This document shows positions 42,749-53,020 of a stretch of 64,000 bases of DNA, one piece after another. The translations under genes were made by a program, and so were the position numbers. The notes beneath the pieces were generated by a model. It made no database searches, was not told the origin of the DNA, and saw nothing but the letters and a program-made list of their open reading frames with translations. This stretch comes from Pantoea eucalypti. Its GTDB lineage: Bacteria > Pseudomonadota > Gammaproteobacteria > Enterobacterales > Enterobacteriaceae. Each line of letters opens with the position of its first letter. Within the stretch, counting starts at the first letter, position 1. The DNA is taken from NCBI RefSeq assembly GCF_009646115.1, contig NZ_CP045720.1, positions 620,001 to 684,000 of the forward strand, read 5' to 3'.

Positions 42749-44059
42749 ATGACCATCGAAATCGAACTAAAGTTCATTGCAACTCCACAGGCAGCCGGGG
42801 AACTGGCTGAACTGCTCTCCACTCTGCCGCATCAGCATCAGGCTGCTCGCGAGCTGACCAACATCTACTTCGAAACCGACGATAACCAGCTGCGACGCTG
42901 GGACATGGGATTGCGTATCCGTGGCGTTGATCAGCGCTATGAAATGACGCTGAAAGCCGCAGGGCAGACGCTTGGTGGACTGCATCAGCGTCCGGAATAC
43001 AATGTAGAACTCAGTGAGCCAGTGCTCGACATTGCGCGCCTGCCCGCAGAGATCTGGCCGCAGGGCACCGATGTCACTGCGCTGCAGCCGCGCTTACAGC
43101 CGCTGTTCACTACCCATTTCCAGCGTGAAGTCTGGCTGATCACCGCAGGCAACAGTGAAATTGAAGTGGCATTTGATCAGGGCGAAGTCACGGCGGGTGA
43201 GCTCAGCGAACCGTTGTGCGAGATCGAATTAGAGCTGAAACGGGGTGAACGCCAGGATCTGCTGGCCTTTGCGCAGCAGCTGGTGGCGCTGGGCGGTCTG
43301 CGTATGGGCAGCCTGAGCAAAGCCGCCCGAGGCTATCAGCTGGCCCAGGGTAATCCACCGCGTCAGGTTGAGGCGTTCCCGCTGCTGAAAGCCGGTGCGA
43401 AAGCGACTGTGGAGCAGGGTATGGTCGCCTCAATGTCGGCGGGGCTTCGTCACTGGCAATATCATGAAGAAGTCTGGCTGCGTGGTAACGCGGCGGCGCA
43501 GGACGCAGTGCGCGAAGCGCTGGATCTGCTGCGTCAGGCGTTCAGTCTGTTTGGTGCGCTGGTGCCGCGTAAAGCCAGTAGCGCTCTGCGTCAGCAACTG
43601 ACCACGCTGGAAGAGACGCTGGTGAATGAAGAGCAGGAAGCCACCACGTTCTGCTTAACTTCCCTCTCTGTTGAGACGCAACTTGCGCTGACCCACTGGC
43701 TGGCGGAATCGCAATGGCGTCAGTGGATCGACGCTAAAGGAGAAGCCAAGCTTCAGGGATCGTTTAAACGCTTCAGCGATATCATGCTGAGCCGTGTTAA
43801 TGCCGATCTGAGAGAAACCTTCATTACGGTAAAACAGCCTAATGAGTATCAGGACAAAGCCACCCGTCTGGCGCGTCAGCTGCTGACGGTGCACCTGCTG
43901 GCGGGTTCTTATCCTGTGGAAACGGTGATGGCCTGGCTTGATCCCTGGCAGCAACTGCAGTCAGCGATTCACGAAAAACAGACGTCCGGATTAGCCTGGC
44001 TGACGTCGCAGGCCCTGAAACAGCAGCCGTTCTGGCTCACCAGCGGCGCTGCCCGCTAA
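42749..44059 (+). CDS. ygiF: Inorganic triphosphatase YgiF (CYTH-CHAD)
   Basis: A 436-residue protein that hydrolyses inorganic triphosphate. The CYTH domain has the EIELKF start (E-x-E-x-K), FETDDNQLRRWDMGLRIR, and an EIELELK strand near 150 (residues 1-200). The CHAD domain (about 215-420, helical) binds polyphosphate. It is followed 33 bases later by glnE, the same pair as in E. coli, so the two form an operon. Confidence 0.96.
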   Translation: MTIEIELKFIATPQAAGELAELLSTLPHQHQAARELTNIYFETDDNQLRRWDMGLRIRGVDQRYEMTLKAAGQTLGGLHQRPEYNVELSEPVLDIARLPAEIWPQGTDVTALQPRLQPLFTTHFQREVWLITAGNSEIEVAFDQGEVTAGELSEPLCEIELELKRGERQDLLAFAQQLVALGGLRMGSLSKAARGYQLAQGNPPRQVEAFPLLKAGAKATVEQGMVASMSAGLRHWQYHEEVWLRGNAAAQDAVREALDLLRQAFSLFGALVPRKASSALRQQLTTLEETLVNEEQEATTFCLTSLSVETQLALTHWLAESQWRQWIDAKGEAKLQGSFKRFSDIMLSRVNADLRETFITVKQPNEYQDKATRLARQLLTVHLLAGSYPVETVMAWLDPWQQLQSAIHEKQTSGLAWLTSQALKQQPFWLTSGAAR

Positions 44060-44092
44060 GGGACATTCCGTCACGCCATCAAGGAGGGAGTT

Positions 44093-46945
44093 ATGTTGTC
44101 AGCACTGCCCGCGTTGCTACGCGACCAGGCCGAAGCGGCCGCCCGACAGCTGAAGATTCCGCTGGATTCGCTCAGCCCGGAGCAGGCAACCGGACTGGCT
44201 TTCAGCGATTTTGTGCTGGAAAACCTGCAACAACATCCCGACTGGTGGCAGACGATGCTCGACCAGCCGCCTCAGCCTGAAGAGTGGCAACACTATTCTG
44301 CATGGCTGAATCAGGCGCTGAATGCAGTCGACAGCGAAGCGAGCCTGATGCGCGAACTGCGGCTGTTTCGACGCCGTATGCTGGTACGTGTCGCCTGGAT
44401 GCAGGCTCTGCAACACGCGACGACCGAACAGAGCCTGCAGCAGCTCAGCGTATTAGCTGAAGTGCTAATCAGCCGGGCACGTGACTGGGTCTATCAGGAT
44501 TGCTGTCGCGATTTTGGTACACCCTGTAATGCGGAGGGTGATGCTCAGCCGTTGCTGATTCTGGGCATGGGCAAGCTGGGCGGCGGCGAACTCAACTTCT
44601 CCTCTGATATCGACCTGATTTTTGCCTGGCCGGAAAACGGCACCACACGCGGCGGACGGCGTGAGCTCGACAACGCCCAGTTCTTTACCCGCATGGGACA
44701 GCGGCTGATCAAAGTGCTGGATCAACCCACCATGGATGGCTTTGTCTATCGGGTGGATATGCGGCTCCGTCCGTTTGGCGACAGCGGCCCGCTGGTGATG
44801 AGTTTTGCCGCGCTGGAAGATTATTACCAGGAGCAGGGGCGCGACTGGGAGCGTTATGCCATGGTCAAAGCGCGGCTGATGGGCGATGACCACGATCGCT
44901 GGAGTCTGGAGCTCCAGCAGATGCTGCGGCCCTTTGTTTACCGGCGCTACATCGACTTCAGCGTGATCCAGTCTCTGCGTAACATGAAAGGGATGATCAG
45001 CCGCGAAGTTCGTCGACGTGGGCTGAAAAACAATATCAAACTGGGCGCGGGCGGCATCCGTGAAACGGAGTTTATCGTGCAGGTGTTCCAGCTGATTCGT
45101 GGCGGACGAGAGCGCTCGCTTCAGCTGCGATCGCTGTTGCCGACGCTGGAGGCGATCAAAAATCTGGCCCTGCTTCCTGCTGAGCAGGTCGATACACTTC
45201 GCGACGCTTATCTCTTCCTGCGGCGGCTGGAGAATCTGCTGCAAAGCCTGGGCGACGAGCAGACCCAAACGTTGCCAGAGGATGAACTGCATCGTGCCCG
45301 TCTGGCATGGGCGATGGATTGTGTCGACTGGGATGCTCTGATGACGCGGCTCGACGGTCAGATGGCGGCGGTACGCGCCATCTTTGACGAGCTGATTGGT
45401 GAAGATACTCCAGACATTGGCGATCAGCGTGAGCTGGCGGAGTTTCAGGTGCTGTGGCAGGACCAGCTGGAGGATAGCGAGCTGGCGCCGCTGGTCCCGC
45501 AGCTCAGCGACGAGCAGCGATTAACGCTGCATCAGACACTGGAGGCGTTTCGTCAGGATATCAATCGACGCACTATCGGTCCGCGTGGTCGTCAGGCGCT
45601 GGATCAATTGATGCCGCGACTGCTGAGCGAAGTCTGCCCGCGTGACGATGCGGCTGTCACGCTGAGTCGCCTGACACCGCTGCTGATCGGCGTGCTGACC
45701 CGCAGTACCTATCTGGAGCTGCTGACCGAATATCACGGTGCGCTGCGTCACCTGATTCGCCTGTGCGCCGCCTCACCGATGGTGGCCAGCCAGCTGGCGC
45801 GTCACCCCTTGTTGCTGGATGAATTACTCGATCCCGCCACGCTCTATCAGCCGACGGCCACCGACGCCTATCGCGATGAGCTGCGTCAGTACCTGCTGCG
45901 CATCCCCACTGAGGATGAAGAGCAGCAGCTGGAAGCTGTGCGGCAGTTTAAGCAGGCGCAACACTTGCGCATTGCTGCGGCTGACATTGCGGGCACGCTG
46001 CCCGTGATGAAAGTCAGCGACCATCTTACCTGGCTGGCAGAGGCGATTATCGAGTCGGTGGTCCGCCAGGCGTGGAATATGATGGTACAGCGCTACGGGC
46101 GTCCTTCGCATCTGAGTAATGAACATGAGCGCGGCTTTGCGGTGCTGGGCTACGGCAAGCTGGGTGGCTGGGAGCTGGGTTACAGTTCCGACCTGGATCT
46201 CGTCTTCCTGCATGACTGTCCGGCTGACGCGGTAACAGAAGGGGAGCGCAGCATTGATGGCCGTCAGTTCTATCTGCGCCTGGCCCAGCGCATCATGCAT
46301 CTCTTCAGTACCCGCACTTCGTCCGGCATTCTTTATGAAGTCGATGCGCGGCTGCGTCCTTCGGGTGCGGCGGGCATGCTGGTCAGTACCTTTGAGGCCT
46401 TTGAGGAGTATCAGCGCAGTGAGGCCTGGACCTGGGAGCATCAGGCGCTGGTCCGGGCGCGCGTAGTATTTGGCGAGGCGACACTGGGTGAACGTTTTAA
46501 CGTAATCCGTCAGGCGATTCTCTCACTGCCACGCGCCGCGGATGCGCTGCAAACCGAAGTACGCGAGATGCGTGAAAAGATGCGTACTCATCTCAGTAAC
46601 AAACATAAAGGGCGCTGGGATATCAAAGCCGACGCGGGTGGCATTACCGATATTGAATTCATCGCCCAATATCTTGTCTTACGCTACGCCGCTGAGCAGC
46701 CTGAACTGACGCGCTGGTCTGACAATGTGCGCATTTTTGAGCTGATGGCGAAGTACCATAAAATGCCCGCAGATGAAGCGCAGGCGCTGACGCAGTCCTA
46801 TGTGACGCTACGCGACGCACTGCACCATCGCGCCCTGCAGGAGTTGCCTGGTCATGTTGAACCTGAGGCGTATGCAGCGGAACGGCAGACGGTGATGAAC
46901 AGCTGGCAGCGCTGGCTGGTAACCCCTGCGTCTATCCTGGCGTGA
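44093..46945 (+). CDS. glnE: Bifunctional glutamine synthetase adenylyltransferase/adenylyl-removing enzyme
   Basis: A 950-residue GlnE with two nucleotidyltransferase domains: N-terminal deadenylylase with [20 protein letters not shown] (about 160-180) and C-terminal adenylylase with [20 protein letters not shown] (about 683-702). Both carry the G-x-G-K-x-G-G...D-x-D catalytic motif. It sets glutamine synthetase activity under control of PII. GGAGGGAG precedes the ATG. It is the second gene of the ygiF-glnE operon. Length matches E. coli (946). Confidence 0.98.
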   Translation: MLSALPALLRDQAEAAARQLKIPLDSLSPEQATGLAFSDFVLENLQQHPDWWQTMLDQPPQPEEWQHYSAWLNQALNAVDSEASLMRELRLFRRRMLVRVAWMQALQHATTEQSLQQLSVLAEVLISRARDWVYQDCCRDFGTPCNAEGDAQPLLILGMGKLGGGELNFSSDIDLIFAWPENGTTRGGRRELDNAQFFTRMGQRLIKVLDQPTMDGFVYRVDMRLRPFGDSGPLVMSFAALEDYYQEQGRDWERYAMVKARLMGDDHDRWSLELQQMLRPFVYRRYIDFSVIQSLRNMKGMISREVRRRGLKNNIKLGAGGIRETEFIVQVFQLIRGGRERSLQLRSLLPTLEAIKNLALLPAEQVDTLRDAYLFLRRLENLLQSLGDEQTQTLPEDELHRARLAWAMDCVDWDALMTRLDGQMAAVRAIFDELIGEDTPDIGDQRELAEFQVLWQDQLEDSELAPLVPQLSDEQRLTLHQTLEAFRQDINRRTIGPRGRQALDQLMPRLLSEVCPRDDAAVTLSRLTPLLIGVLTRSTYLELLTEYHGALRHLIRLCAASPMVASQLARHPLLLDELLDPATLYQPTATDAYRDELRQYLLRIPTEDEEQQLEAVRQFKQAQHLRIAAADIAGTLPVMKVSDHLTWLAEAIIESVVRQAWNMMVQRYGRPSHLSNEHERGFAVLGYGKLGGWELGYSSDLDLVFLHDCPADAVTEGERSIDGRQFYLRLAQRIMHLFSTRTSSGILYEVDARLRPSGAAGMLVSTFEAFEEYQRSEAWTWEHQALVRARVVFGEATLGERFNVIRQAILSLPRAADALQTEVREMREKMRTHLSNKHKGRWDIKADAGGITDIEFIAQYLVLRYAAEQPELTRWSDNVRIFELMAKYHKMPADEAQALTQSYVTLRDALHHRALQELPGHVEPEAYAAERQTVMNSWQRWLVTPASILA

Positions 46946-47015
46946 TGCTGATAGCACAAATCGCAACTGTGCTATCATCCGCGCACTATTTTTAATGCAG
47001 TCTGGAGTGTCTGGA

Positions 47016-48440
47016 ATGAAAGTGACTCTGCCCGCGTTCGGCCAAGCCTCAGTGCTGGTTGTTGGCGATGTAATGTTGGATCGTTACTGGTATGGCCCAA
47101 CCAGCCGTATCTCCCCTGAAGCGCCGGTGCCGGTGGTGAAAGTGGACACGGTTGAAGAGCGCCCTGGCGGCGCGGCAAACGTAGCGATGAACATTGCAGC
47201 ACTCGGTGCCGCGTCGCGCCTGATTGGCCTGACCGGTGAAGATGATGCGGCGCGCGTGTTGAGTAACACGCTGAAAGACGTCAACGTTCATTGTGACTTT
47301 GTGGCGATCAAAAGCCATCCGACGATTACCAAACTGCGCGTGCTTTCCCGCAATCAGCAGCTGATCCGTCTCGATTTTGAAGAGGGATTTGATCAGGTTG
47401 ATCCGGCGCCGATTCATCAGAAAATGCGTGAGTCACTGGCAGCAGCAGGTGCACTGGTTCTGTCCGACTACGCCAAAGGCGCGCTCTCCAGCGTGCAGAC
47501 CATGATTACGCTGGCGCGCGAAGCGGGCGTGCCGGTATTAATCGATCCGAAAGGCACCGATTTTGCGCGTTACCGGGGCGCGACGCTGCTGACGCCGAAC
47601 CTCTCTGAATTTGAAGCCGTGGTCGGCAAATGCAAAAACGAAGAAGAGATCGTCGCGCGTGGCGCGCAGTTAATTGCAGATTTTGATCTCGCTGCGCTGC
47701 TGGTGACCCGTTCAGAAAATGGCATGACGCTGCTGCAGCCGGGCAAAGCACCGCTGCATCTGCCGACTCAGGCACAGGAAGTTTATGACGTGACCGGTGC
47801 CGGCGACACGGTGATCGGCGTGCTGGCTGCGGCGCTGGCTGCGGGTGACTCGCTGGAAGAAGCCTGTTTCCTGGCCAATGCCGCGGCGGGTGTGGTGGTG
47901 GGTAAACTGGGTACATCGACTGTCAGCACCGTCGAGCTGGAAAATGCGATTCACGCCCGCCCTGAACAGGGTTTTGGCATCATGACGGAAGCGCAGTTAA
48001 AAGCCGCCGTTGAGATGGCCCGCCGTCGTGGCGAAAAAGTGGTGATGACCAACGGCGTATTCGACATTTTGCATGCCGGCCATGTCTCCTATCTGGCAAA
48101 TGCCCGCAAGCTCGGCGATCGACTGATTGTTGCGGTGAACAGTGATGCGTCAACTAAACGTCTGAAAGGCGAAAGCCGCCCGGTGAATCCACAGGAAAAC
48201 CGGATGATCGTGCTGGGCGCACTGGAAGCGGTCGACTGGGTGGTGGTATTTGAAGAGGATACGCCGCAGCGTCTGATTGCCGGCATTCTGCCGGACCTGC
48301 TGGTCAAAGGTGGCGATTACAAGCCGGAAGATATCGCGGGCAGTAAAGAGGTCTGGGCAAATGGCGGCGACGTGCAGGTGCTGAACTTCGAAGACGGTAT
48401 CTCTACCACCAACATTATTAAAACCATTCGCGGTAGCTGA
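47016..48440 (+). CDS. hldE: Bifunctional heptose kinase/adenylyltransferase HldE
   Basis: A 474-residue enzyme of ADP-heptose synthesis for the LPS core. The N-terminal ribokinase-type domain has [24 protein letters not shown] and [10 protein letters not shown] (catalytic Asp). The C-terminal nucleotidyltransferase has [16 protein letters not shown] (HxGH) and [12 protein letters not shown] start at the ATG 47016 (MKVTLPAFG), with TGGAG upstream; seven extra codons in the longer frame are not conserved. The order glnE-hldE matches E. coli. Confidence 0.98.
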   Translation: MKVTLPAFGQASVLVVGDVMLDRYWYGPTSRISPEAPVPVVKVDTVEERPGGAANVAMNIAALGAASRLIGLTGEDDAARVLSNTLKDVNVHCDFVAIKSHPTITKLRVLSRNQQLIRLDFEEGFDQVDPAPIHQKMRESLAAAGALVLSDYAKGALSSVQTMITLAREAGVPVLIDPKGTDFARYRGATLLTPNLSEFEAVVGKCKNEEEIVARGAQLIADFDLAALLVTRSENGMTLLQPGKAPLHLPTQAQEVYDVTGAGDTVIGVLAAALAAGDSLEEACFLANAAAGVVVGKLGTSTVSTVELENAIHARPEQGFGIMTEAQLKAAVEMARRRGEKVVMTNGVFDILHAGHVSYLANARKLGDRLIVAVNSDASTKRLKGESRPVNPQENRMIVLGALEAVDWVVVFEEDTPQRLIAGILPDLLVKGGDYKPEDIAGSKEVWANGGDVQVLNFEDGISTTNIIKTIRGS

Positions 48441-48452
48441 AGCAGAGCAGTA

Positions 48453-48473
48453 AGCGGGAGCCGGGCTCCCGCT
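48453..48473. terminator. Hairpin between hldE and ubiK
   Basis: AGCGGGAGC-CGG-GCTCCCGCT: a perfect 9-bp GC-rich stem between convergent genes. No U tract follows on either strand, so it is a weak terminator or an mRNA end protector. Confidence 0.55.
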
Positions 48474-48480
48474 AAACCGC

Positions 48481-48870
48481 TTATTCTGGCTTATTATCCG
48501 CAGCAGGCTTCGCCACGTCGGCAGCCGGTGCCGGTGACGCCGCTGGCGAACTCGCTACGGAGGCAGAAGGGGTGACTGCTGCAGAAGTGGTGACAGGTGC
48601 CGTTGCGGTCGGTGGCGTACCGGCTGACGAACCCTGACTTTCCAGCTGGGCCAGACGTTGTTCCAGCGCCGCCAGTTTCTCACGCGTACGCAGCAATACC
48701 TGCGTCTGCACATCAAACTCTTCACGGTTGACCAGATCCATACGGGTCAGCTGCGCCTGAAGAACCTGACGAATTTTCTTCTCGACATCATCACCAAACT
48801 CACGAACACCTTTAGGCATCGCTTCGTGAACCTGACGGGCAAGTTGTTCAATTTTTTTCGTGTCGATCAT
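48481..48870 (-). CDS. ubiK: Ubiquinone biosynthesis accessory factor UbiK
   Basis: 129 residues. The first 80 match UbiK/YqiC ([40 protein letters not shown]), a coiled-coil accessory factor of aerobic ubiquinone synthesis that works with UbiJ. The last 45 residues are a low-complexity Ala/Pro/Thr/Ser tail ([16 protein letters not shown] and so on), longer than in E. coli, where the protein has about 96-100 residues. The tail has no known role. Convergent with hldE. Confidence 0.93.
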   Translation of the reverse strand: MIDTKKIEQLARQVHEAMPKGVREFGDDVEKKIRQVLQAQLTRMDLVNREEFDVQTQVLLRTREKLAALEQRLAQLESQGSSAGTPPTATAPVTTSAAVTPSASVASSPAASPAPAADVAKPAADNKPE

Positions 48871-49042
48871 GATGATTTCCTGGTTACGGGAGCTGTGTCA
48901 GCGTGTTTACCAACGTAATAAGTGTTAAGTGTAATGCCAGAAATGAAAAGGATAAACCTCAAATCGGTAACGCAGGAAATGCAAAAGCAATTGCGCTATT
49001 GATGATTGCCGCTTCAAACGATCGGCGTTATAGTTTAAAGGC

Positions 49043-49198
49043 TTATTCTCAGGGCGGGGCGCAATTCCCCACCGGCGGTAAATCAGCTTCGGCTGAAAGC
49101 CCGCGAGCGCTTTATCTTGATGAAAAGAGAGATAAAGGTCAGCAGATCCGGTGTAATTCCGGGGCCGACGGTTACAGTCCGGATGGGAGAGGGTAACG
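49043..49198 (+). ncRNA. FMN riboswitch (RFN element) upstream of ribB
   Basis: The conserved FMN aptamer blocks are readable in order: CAGGGCGGGGCGCAATTCCC, ACCGGCGGTAAAT, AGCCCGCGAGC, the variable arm (around GATAAAGGTC), CAGATCCGGTGTAATTCC, GGGGCCGACGGTTACAGTCC and GGATGGGAGAGGGTAACG. It lies 110 bases upstream of ribB. FMN binding would reduce ribB expression, as known for E. coli. Confidence 0.95.
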
Positions 49199-49308
49199 AC
49201 TTCTGTCGGACAATTGTGTCTGCTTCACGTTATTGCCACGTCTTTTTGACGTCACTCCTAAGCACGCCCTGATTCTGGTAACCCATACATTTTAAGGTTT
49301 TTATTACC

Positions 49309-49965
49309 ATGAATCAGACGCTACTTTCTGAATTTGGCACGCCTGAACAGCGTGTAGAACGTGCTATCGCCGCCCTGCGTGAGGGACGCGGTGTGATGGT
49401 ACTCGACGATGAAAATCGTGAAAACGAAGGCGACATGATCTTCGCCGCAGAAACCATGACGGTTGAACAGATGGCGCTGACCATTCGTCACGGCAGTGGC
49501 ATCGTCTGCCTCTGCCTGACCGAAGCGCGTCGCCAGCAGCTCGATCTGCCTATGATGGTGGAGAACAACACCAGCTCCTTTGGCACCGGATTCACTGTGA
49601 CCATTGAAGCCGCAGAAGGCGTCACCACGGGTGTCTCCGCTCAGGATCGTATCACCACTATCCGTACAGCTATCGCCGACAATGCCAAACCTTCTGACCT
49701 GCATCGCCCGGGCCATGTCTTCCCGTTGCGCGCCAGCGAAGGCGGTGTATTAACACGTGGCGGACATACGGAAGCGACCATCGATTTAGTGACGCTGGCC
49801 GGCTTCAAGCCTGCCGGTGTCTTGTGCGAACTGACCAACGATGACGGCAGCATGGCTCATGCACCCGAAGCGATTACTTTCGCTCGCCAGCACAACATGC
49901 CAGTAGTGACTATCGAAGACCTGATTGCATGGCGTCGCACGCACGAAACGCGCCACGCCAGCTAA
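49309..49965 (+). CDS. ribB: 3,4-dihydroxy-2-butanone-4-phosphate synthase
   Basis: A 218-residue enzyme of riboflavin synthesis that makes the four-carbon donor from ribulose 5-phosphate. [17 protein letters not shown] (about 34-50) holds the acidic metal-binding residues. [24 protein letters not shown] and [11 protein letters not shown] are also conserved. It is a stand-alone DHBPS without the GCH2 domain. It is controlled by the FMN riboswitch upstream and followed by a terminator at 49983. Confidence 0.98.
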   Translation: MNQTLLSEFGTPEQRVERAIAALREGRGVMVLDDENRENEGDMIFAAETMTVEQMALTIRHGSGIVCLCLTEARRQQLDLPMMVENNTSSFGTGFTVTIEAAEGVTTGVSAQDRITTIRTAIADNAKPSDLHRPGHVFPLRASEGGVLTRGGHTEATIDLVTLAGFKPAGVLCELTNDDGSMAHAPEAITFARQHNMPVVTIEDLIAWRRTHETRHAS

Positions 49966-49982
49966 TCGTTCTGCTGCATTTA

Positions 49983-50010
49983 ACGGGCCCCTTTCGGGCC
50001 TGTTTCCTTT
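49983..50010 (+). terminator. Terminator of ribB
   Basis: ACGGGCCC-CTTTC-GGGCCTGT (one G-U pair) followed by TTCCTTT, starting 18 bases after the ribB stop. Confidence 0.8.
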
Positions 50011-50200
50011 GTGCCGTCCTCAGGATGGCCCGGTTTAATTCTTCGCATTCCTTCTCTTTTATCCGATAAATATCTGAAATTCCTGCTACGTTAAATTTCA
50101 TTCAAATTTCCTGATGATCTCCATCATGCTTATCAGCGTGATAAAGCGGCGAATGCGCGTATCGTAGTGGCTATCAAACAGACGATCCCGGGGATCACGA

Positions 50201-50986
50201 ATGAGCCAGTTACGTATGCCAGCGCTGTTTTTGGGTCATGGCAGCCCAATGAATGCCCTTGAAGAGAACCGCTATACCGCCGCATGGCGTCATGCGGGTG
50301 ACACTCTGCCACGTCCACGTGCGATTATTGCGGTTTCAGCGCACTGGTATACGCGCGGCACCGCCGTGACAGCAATGGCTCATCCTAAGACGATTCATGA
50401 TTTTGGTGGCTTCCCGCAGGCGCTGTTTGACACACGCTATCCGGCGCCGGGATCGCCTGAACTGGCCCAGCAACTGGCAGAGCTTTTAGCGCCTGTCGAC
50501 GTAAAGCTTGATCAGGAATGGGGACTGGATCATGGATCATGGGGCGTCCTCATCAGGATGTATCCCGATGCCGACATTCCGGTCGTGCAGCTAAGCATTG
50601 ATGGCACTAAACCAGCGGCGTGGCACTTTGAGATGGGCCAGAAACTGGCTGCGCTGCGCGATCAGGGTGTGATGATTGTTGCCAGCGGCAACGTGGTGCA
50701 TAACCTGCGTAAAGTGCGCTGGGACGGCAATAGCGAAGTCTATCCGTGGGCCAGCAGTTTTGAGCAGTTTGTCCGCGATAACCTGGCGGTGCAGAGCGAT
50801 GCGGCTTCTCATCCGCTGGTCAACTTTATGGACCATCCGGGTGCGGCGCTGTCTAATCCAACACCCGAACACTATCTGCCGCTGCTGTATGTGCTGGGCG
50901 CACGTCAGCCGGATGAAACCATCAGCATTCCGATTGATGGCATGGAGATGGGTGCAATCAGCATGTTGTCGGTTCAGGTAGGTTAG
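50201..50986 (+). CDS. ygiD: 4,5-DOPA extradiol dioxygenase YgiD
   Basis: A 261-residue LigB-fold zinc enzyme that opens the ring of L-DOPA. The metal histidines are seen in LFLGHGSPMNAL (His near 14), SAHWYTRG, DHGSWGVLIRMYP and SGNVVHNLR. It starts MSQLRMPALFLGHG, as in E. coli YgiD. It is a single gene, convergent with ygiC, separated by an 11-bp inverted repeat at 50998. The physiological substrate is uncertain. Confidence 0.95.
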   Translation: MSQLRMPALFLGHGSPMNALEENRYTAAWRHAGDTLPRPRAIIAVSAHWYTRGTAVTAMAHPKTIHDFGGFPQALFDTRYPAPGSPELAQQLAELLAPVDVKLDQEWGLDHGSWGVLIRMYPDADIPVVQLSIDGTKPAAWHFEMGQKLAALRDQGVMIVASGNVVHNLRKVRWDGNSEVYPWASSFEQFVRDNLAVQSDAASHPLVNFMDHPGAALSNPTPEHYLPLLYVLGARQPDETISIPIDGMEMGAISMLSVQVG

Positions 50987-50997
50987 GGCAAAGCTAA

Positions 50998-51030
50998 GAG
51001 AATACAGGCCAGAAGCTGACCTGTATTCTC
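50998..51030. terminator. Inverted repeat between ygiD and ygiC
   Basis: GAGAATACAGG (50998-51008) and CCTGTATTCTC (51020-51030), extended inward by CCA/TGA. It is a strong stem between convergent genes but lacks a U run. Confidence 0.55.
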
Positions 51031-51038
51031 GCGGCGCG

Positions 51039-52199
51039 TTAGCCGATAAATGCGTGCGGGTAGAAACGGGAGAGATCCTGAGTGATCAAATCGCGATCTT
51101 CACGCAGGCCAATACCCGCCGGTTGATCGTCAATCAGCCAGCTGCCGATCAGCGTATAGCTGTCGCCAAATTTAGGCAGAGGATGGAACTGCTGAACGAT
51201 CATTCCCTCTTCACCGTATGGCCCATCAACGCGGGCAATCTCCTGACCATTTTCTACGATCCGGATATTGGCACCTTCACGTGAAAACAGCGGCTTCACC
51301 ACATATTTGTCCATGTGCGGAACGTCATCTTCGGCGAACCAGGCGGGCAGCAGGTTAGGGTGATTCGGGAACATTTCCCACAGCAACGGCAGCAGGGCTT
51401 TGTTCGAGACGATGCTTTTCCATGCCGGTTCAAGCCAGCGTACGCCAGCATCACCCAGCTTGGTTGAGAACATCTCACGCAGCATAAACTCCCACGGATA
51501 GAGCTTGAACAGGTTACTGATCACCTGATCCTGAGCGTCAGTAAATTCCCCTTTTTCGCCCAGGCCAATTTCATCTATATAGAGAAATTCACTCGGCAGC
51601 CCCGCTTCAGTAGCGCAGTCCTGAAGATATTGCACGGTGCCACGATCTTCGTCGGTGTCGCGGCAGCAGGCGAAGTGCAGCCAGTTAAAGCCGTGCTGCT
51701 GATGTAATGCGGCAAAACGTTCAATCAGCTTTTCCTGCAGGCTATTAAACTGGTCACTGCCTGCCGGGAGCTGACCTGCGTTGAGCTGGTCTTCCAGCCA
51801 CAGCCACTGGAAAAATGCCGCTTCATACAGTGAGGTCGGCGTATCGGCATTGTTCTCCAGCAGCTTCACATCGCCTTTGCCATCCCAGGCAAGATCAAGG
51901 CGTGAGTAAAGCGACGGCTGACGCTGATGCCATGAATCGCGCACGAAGTCCCAGGTGTGTTTTGGAATGCGGAATTTGGTCAGCAGCGCTTCGCTGTTTA
52001 CGACCTTATCCACGACCTGCAGGCACATCTGATGCAGTTCTGCAGTGACATCTTCCAGATGCTCGATTTGCGCCAGCGTGAACTGGTAATAAGCACCTTC
52101 ACACCAGTAGGGTTCGCCATGCATGGTATGAAAACGAAAACCGAACTCGGTGGCTTTTTCACGCCAGCCTGGGCGTTCTGAAATGGCAATGCGTTCCAT
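51039..52199 (-). CDS. ygiC: Glutathionylspermidine synthase-like ATP-grasp protein YgiC
   Basis: 386 residues from the ATG at 52199 ([20 protein letters not shown]), chosen because the end of ygiB provides GGGAGG upstream; the longer frame only overlaps ygiB. It has the C-terminal ATP-grasp of GspS ([34 protein letters not shown]) without the amidase domain. E. coli YgiC is the same length and does not make glutathionylspermidine; its substrate is unknown. Operon with ygiB (8-base gap). Confidence 0.94.
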   Translation of the reverse strand: MERIAISERPGWREKATEFGFRFHTMHGEPYWCEGAYYQFTLAQIEHLEDVTAELHQMCLQVVDKVVNSEALLTKFRIPKHTWDFVRDSWHQRQPSLYSRLDLAWDGKGDVKLLENNADTPTSLYEAAFFQWLWLEDQLNAGQLPAGSDQFNSLQEKLIERFAALHQQHGFNWLHFACCRDTDEDRGTVQYLQDCATEAGLPSEFLYIDEIGLGEKGEFTDAQDQVISNLFKLYPWEFMLREMFSTKLGDAGVRWLEPAWKSIVSNKALLPLLWEMFPNHPNLLPAWFAEDDVPHMDKYVVKPLFSREGANIRIVENGQEIARVDGPYGEEGMIVQQFHPLPKFGDSYTLIGSWLIDDQPAGIGLREDRDLITQDLSRFYPHAFIG

Positions 52200-52206
52200 C
52201 GGGGCG

Positions 52207-52878
52207 TTAGCCTCCCATTGAGCGGCTGGATGTACCGCTGGCGCTGCTTCGCTGCATGCTGTTCTGTTTCGCGACGGTTTCACCAAAGCCACCACGGGTA
52301 ATGGTGGAGGTCGTTGCCGGTTTTGGTGCCAGCGCCGTTTTAGGCACGGTCATGGTTTTGCCGGAAGTGGCAGCACCATAGTTACGGCCGGAGGCATCAA
52401 CAAACTGGCCGTTTGCCGGGCTGCGGGCATTTTTCGGTGAGAATAGCGGTTGCTGCGCAAAGCCCGAACCACCGCCCATCATGCGGCCCATCATGTAACC
52501 GGCCATTAGTGGCATCCAGAAGCTGCCGCCACTCTGCTGCGATTCAGCATTGGTGGTGCCAACGCCCGCCTGAGCCGGTGTCTGCTGACACTGATTTTCA
52601 CCAAATTCAGCGACACAATCTTCACGCGTGGCATATTTTGGCGCAGTACGTTCAGCCTCTTTTTTAGCCTCATTGAATGCGGTAGTACACTGCGCACTCT
52701 GGCCCGGATTGGCTTTCGAACAGTCATCCGCATTCTGGTACATCGAAACCGTTTCATCGTTCTGTTCGCAGCCAGCCAGCATAAATACGGCTGAAACGGC
52801 GATAGCAACGGGCGTCAAGTGGCGTGCCTGCCAGCTTTTACGAAAAGCGGCATAGCGAATAGATTTTGTGCGTTTCAT
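52207..52878 (-). CDS. ygiB: DUF1190 lipoprotein YgiB
   Basis: 223 residues from the ATG at 52878 ([20 protein letters not shown]); the longer frame adds 26 unconserved residues. The N-terminus is hydrophobic and ends in the lipobox VFMLAGCEQ, so it is a lipoprotein. [20 protein letters not shown] and AEFGENQCQ hold conserved cysteines, and the C-terminal half is Gly/Ser/Thr-rich ([13 protein letters not shown]). It lies downstream of tolC and upstream of ygiC, as in E. coli (tolC-ygiBC). Confidence 0.94.
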   Translation of the reverse strand: MKRTKSIRYAAFRKSWQARHLTPVAIAVSAVFMLAGCEQNDETVSMYQNADDCSKANPGQSAQCTTAFNEAKKEAERTAPKYATREDCVAEFGENQCQQTPAQAGVGTTNAESQQSGGSFWMPLMAGYMMGRMMGGGSGFAQQPLFSPKNARSPANGQFVDASGRNYGAATSGKTMTVPKTALAPKPATTSTITRGGFGETVAKQNSMQRSSASGTSSRSMGG

Positions 52879-53020
52879 TATGATTATCCTGTGCCCAAAG
52901 GTAGCGCATAGAATAGGGGAAGGGGGGGTAAAATTGAAGCTGGAGGCCTGATACAACAGGGATCTTTACTTAGTTATACGTTCAACAGAGAGACGGGCCG
53001 CAAAGCAGCCCGTCCACTGA

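Noticed and set aside
44465..45292. Minus-strand open frame (275 codons) inside glnE
   Set aside because: Antisense shadow of a GC-rich core gene; the glnE motifs are on the plus strand.
49910..50101. Minus-strand 63-codon frame after ribB
   Set aside because: It overlaps the ribB end and its terminator and lacks a ribosome site.
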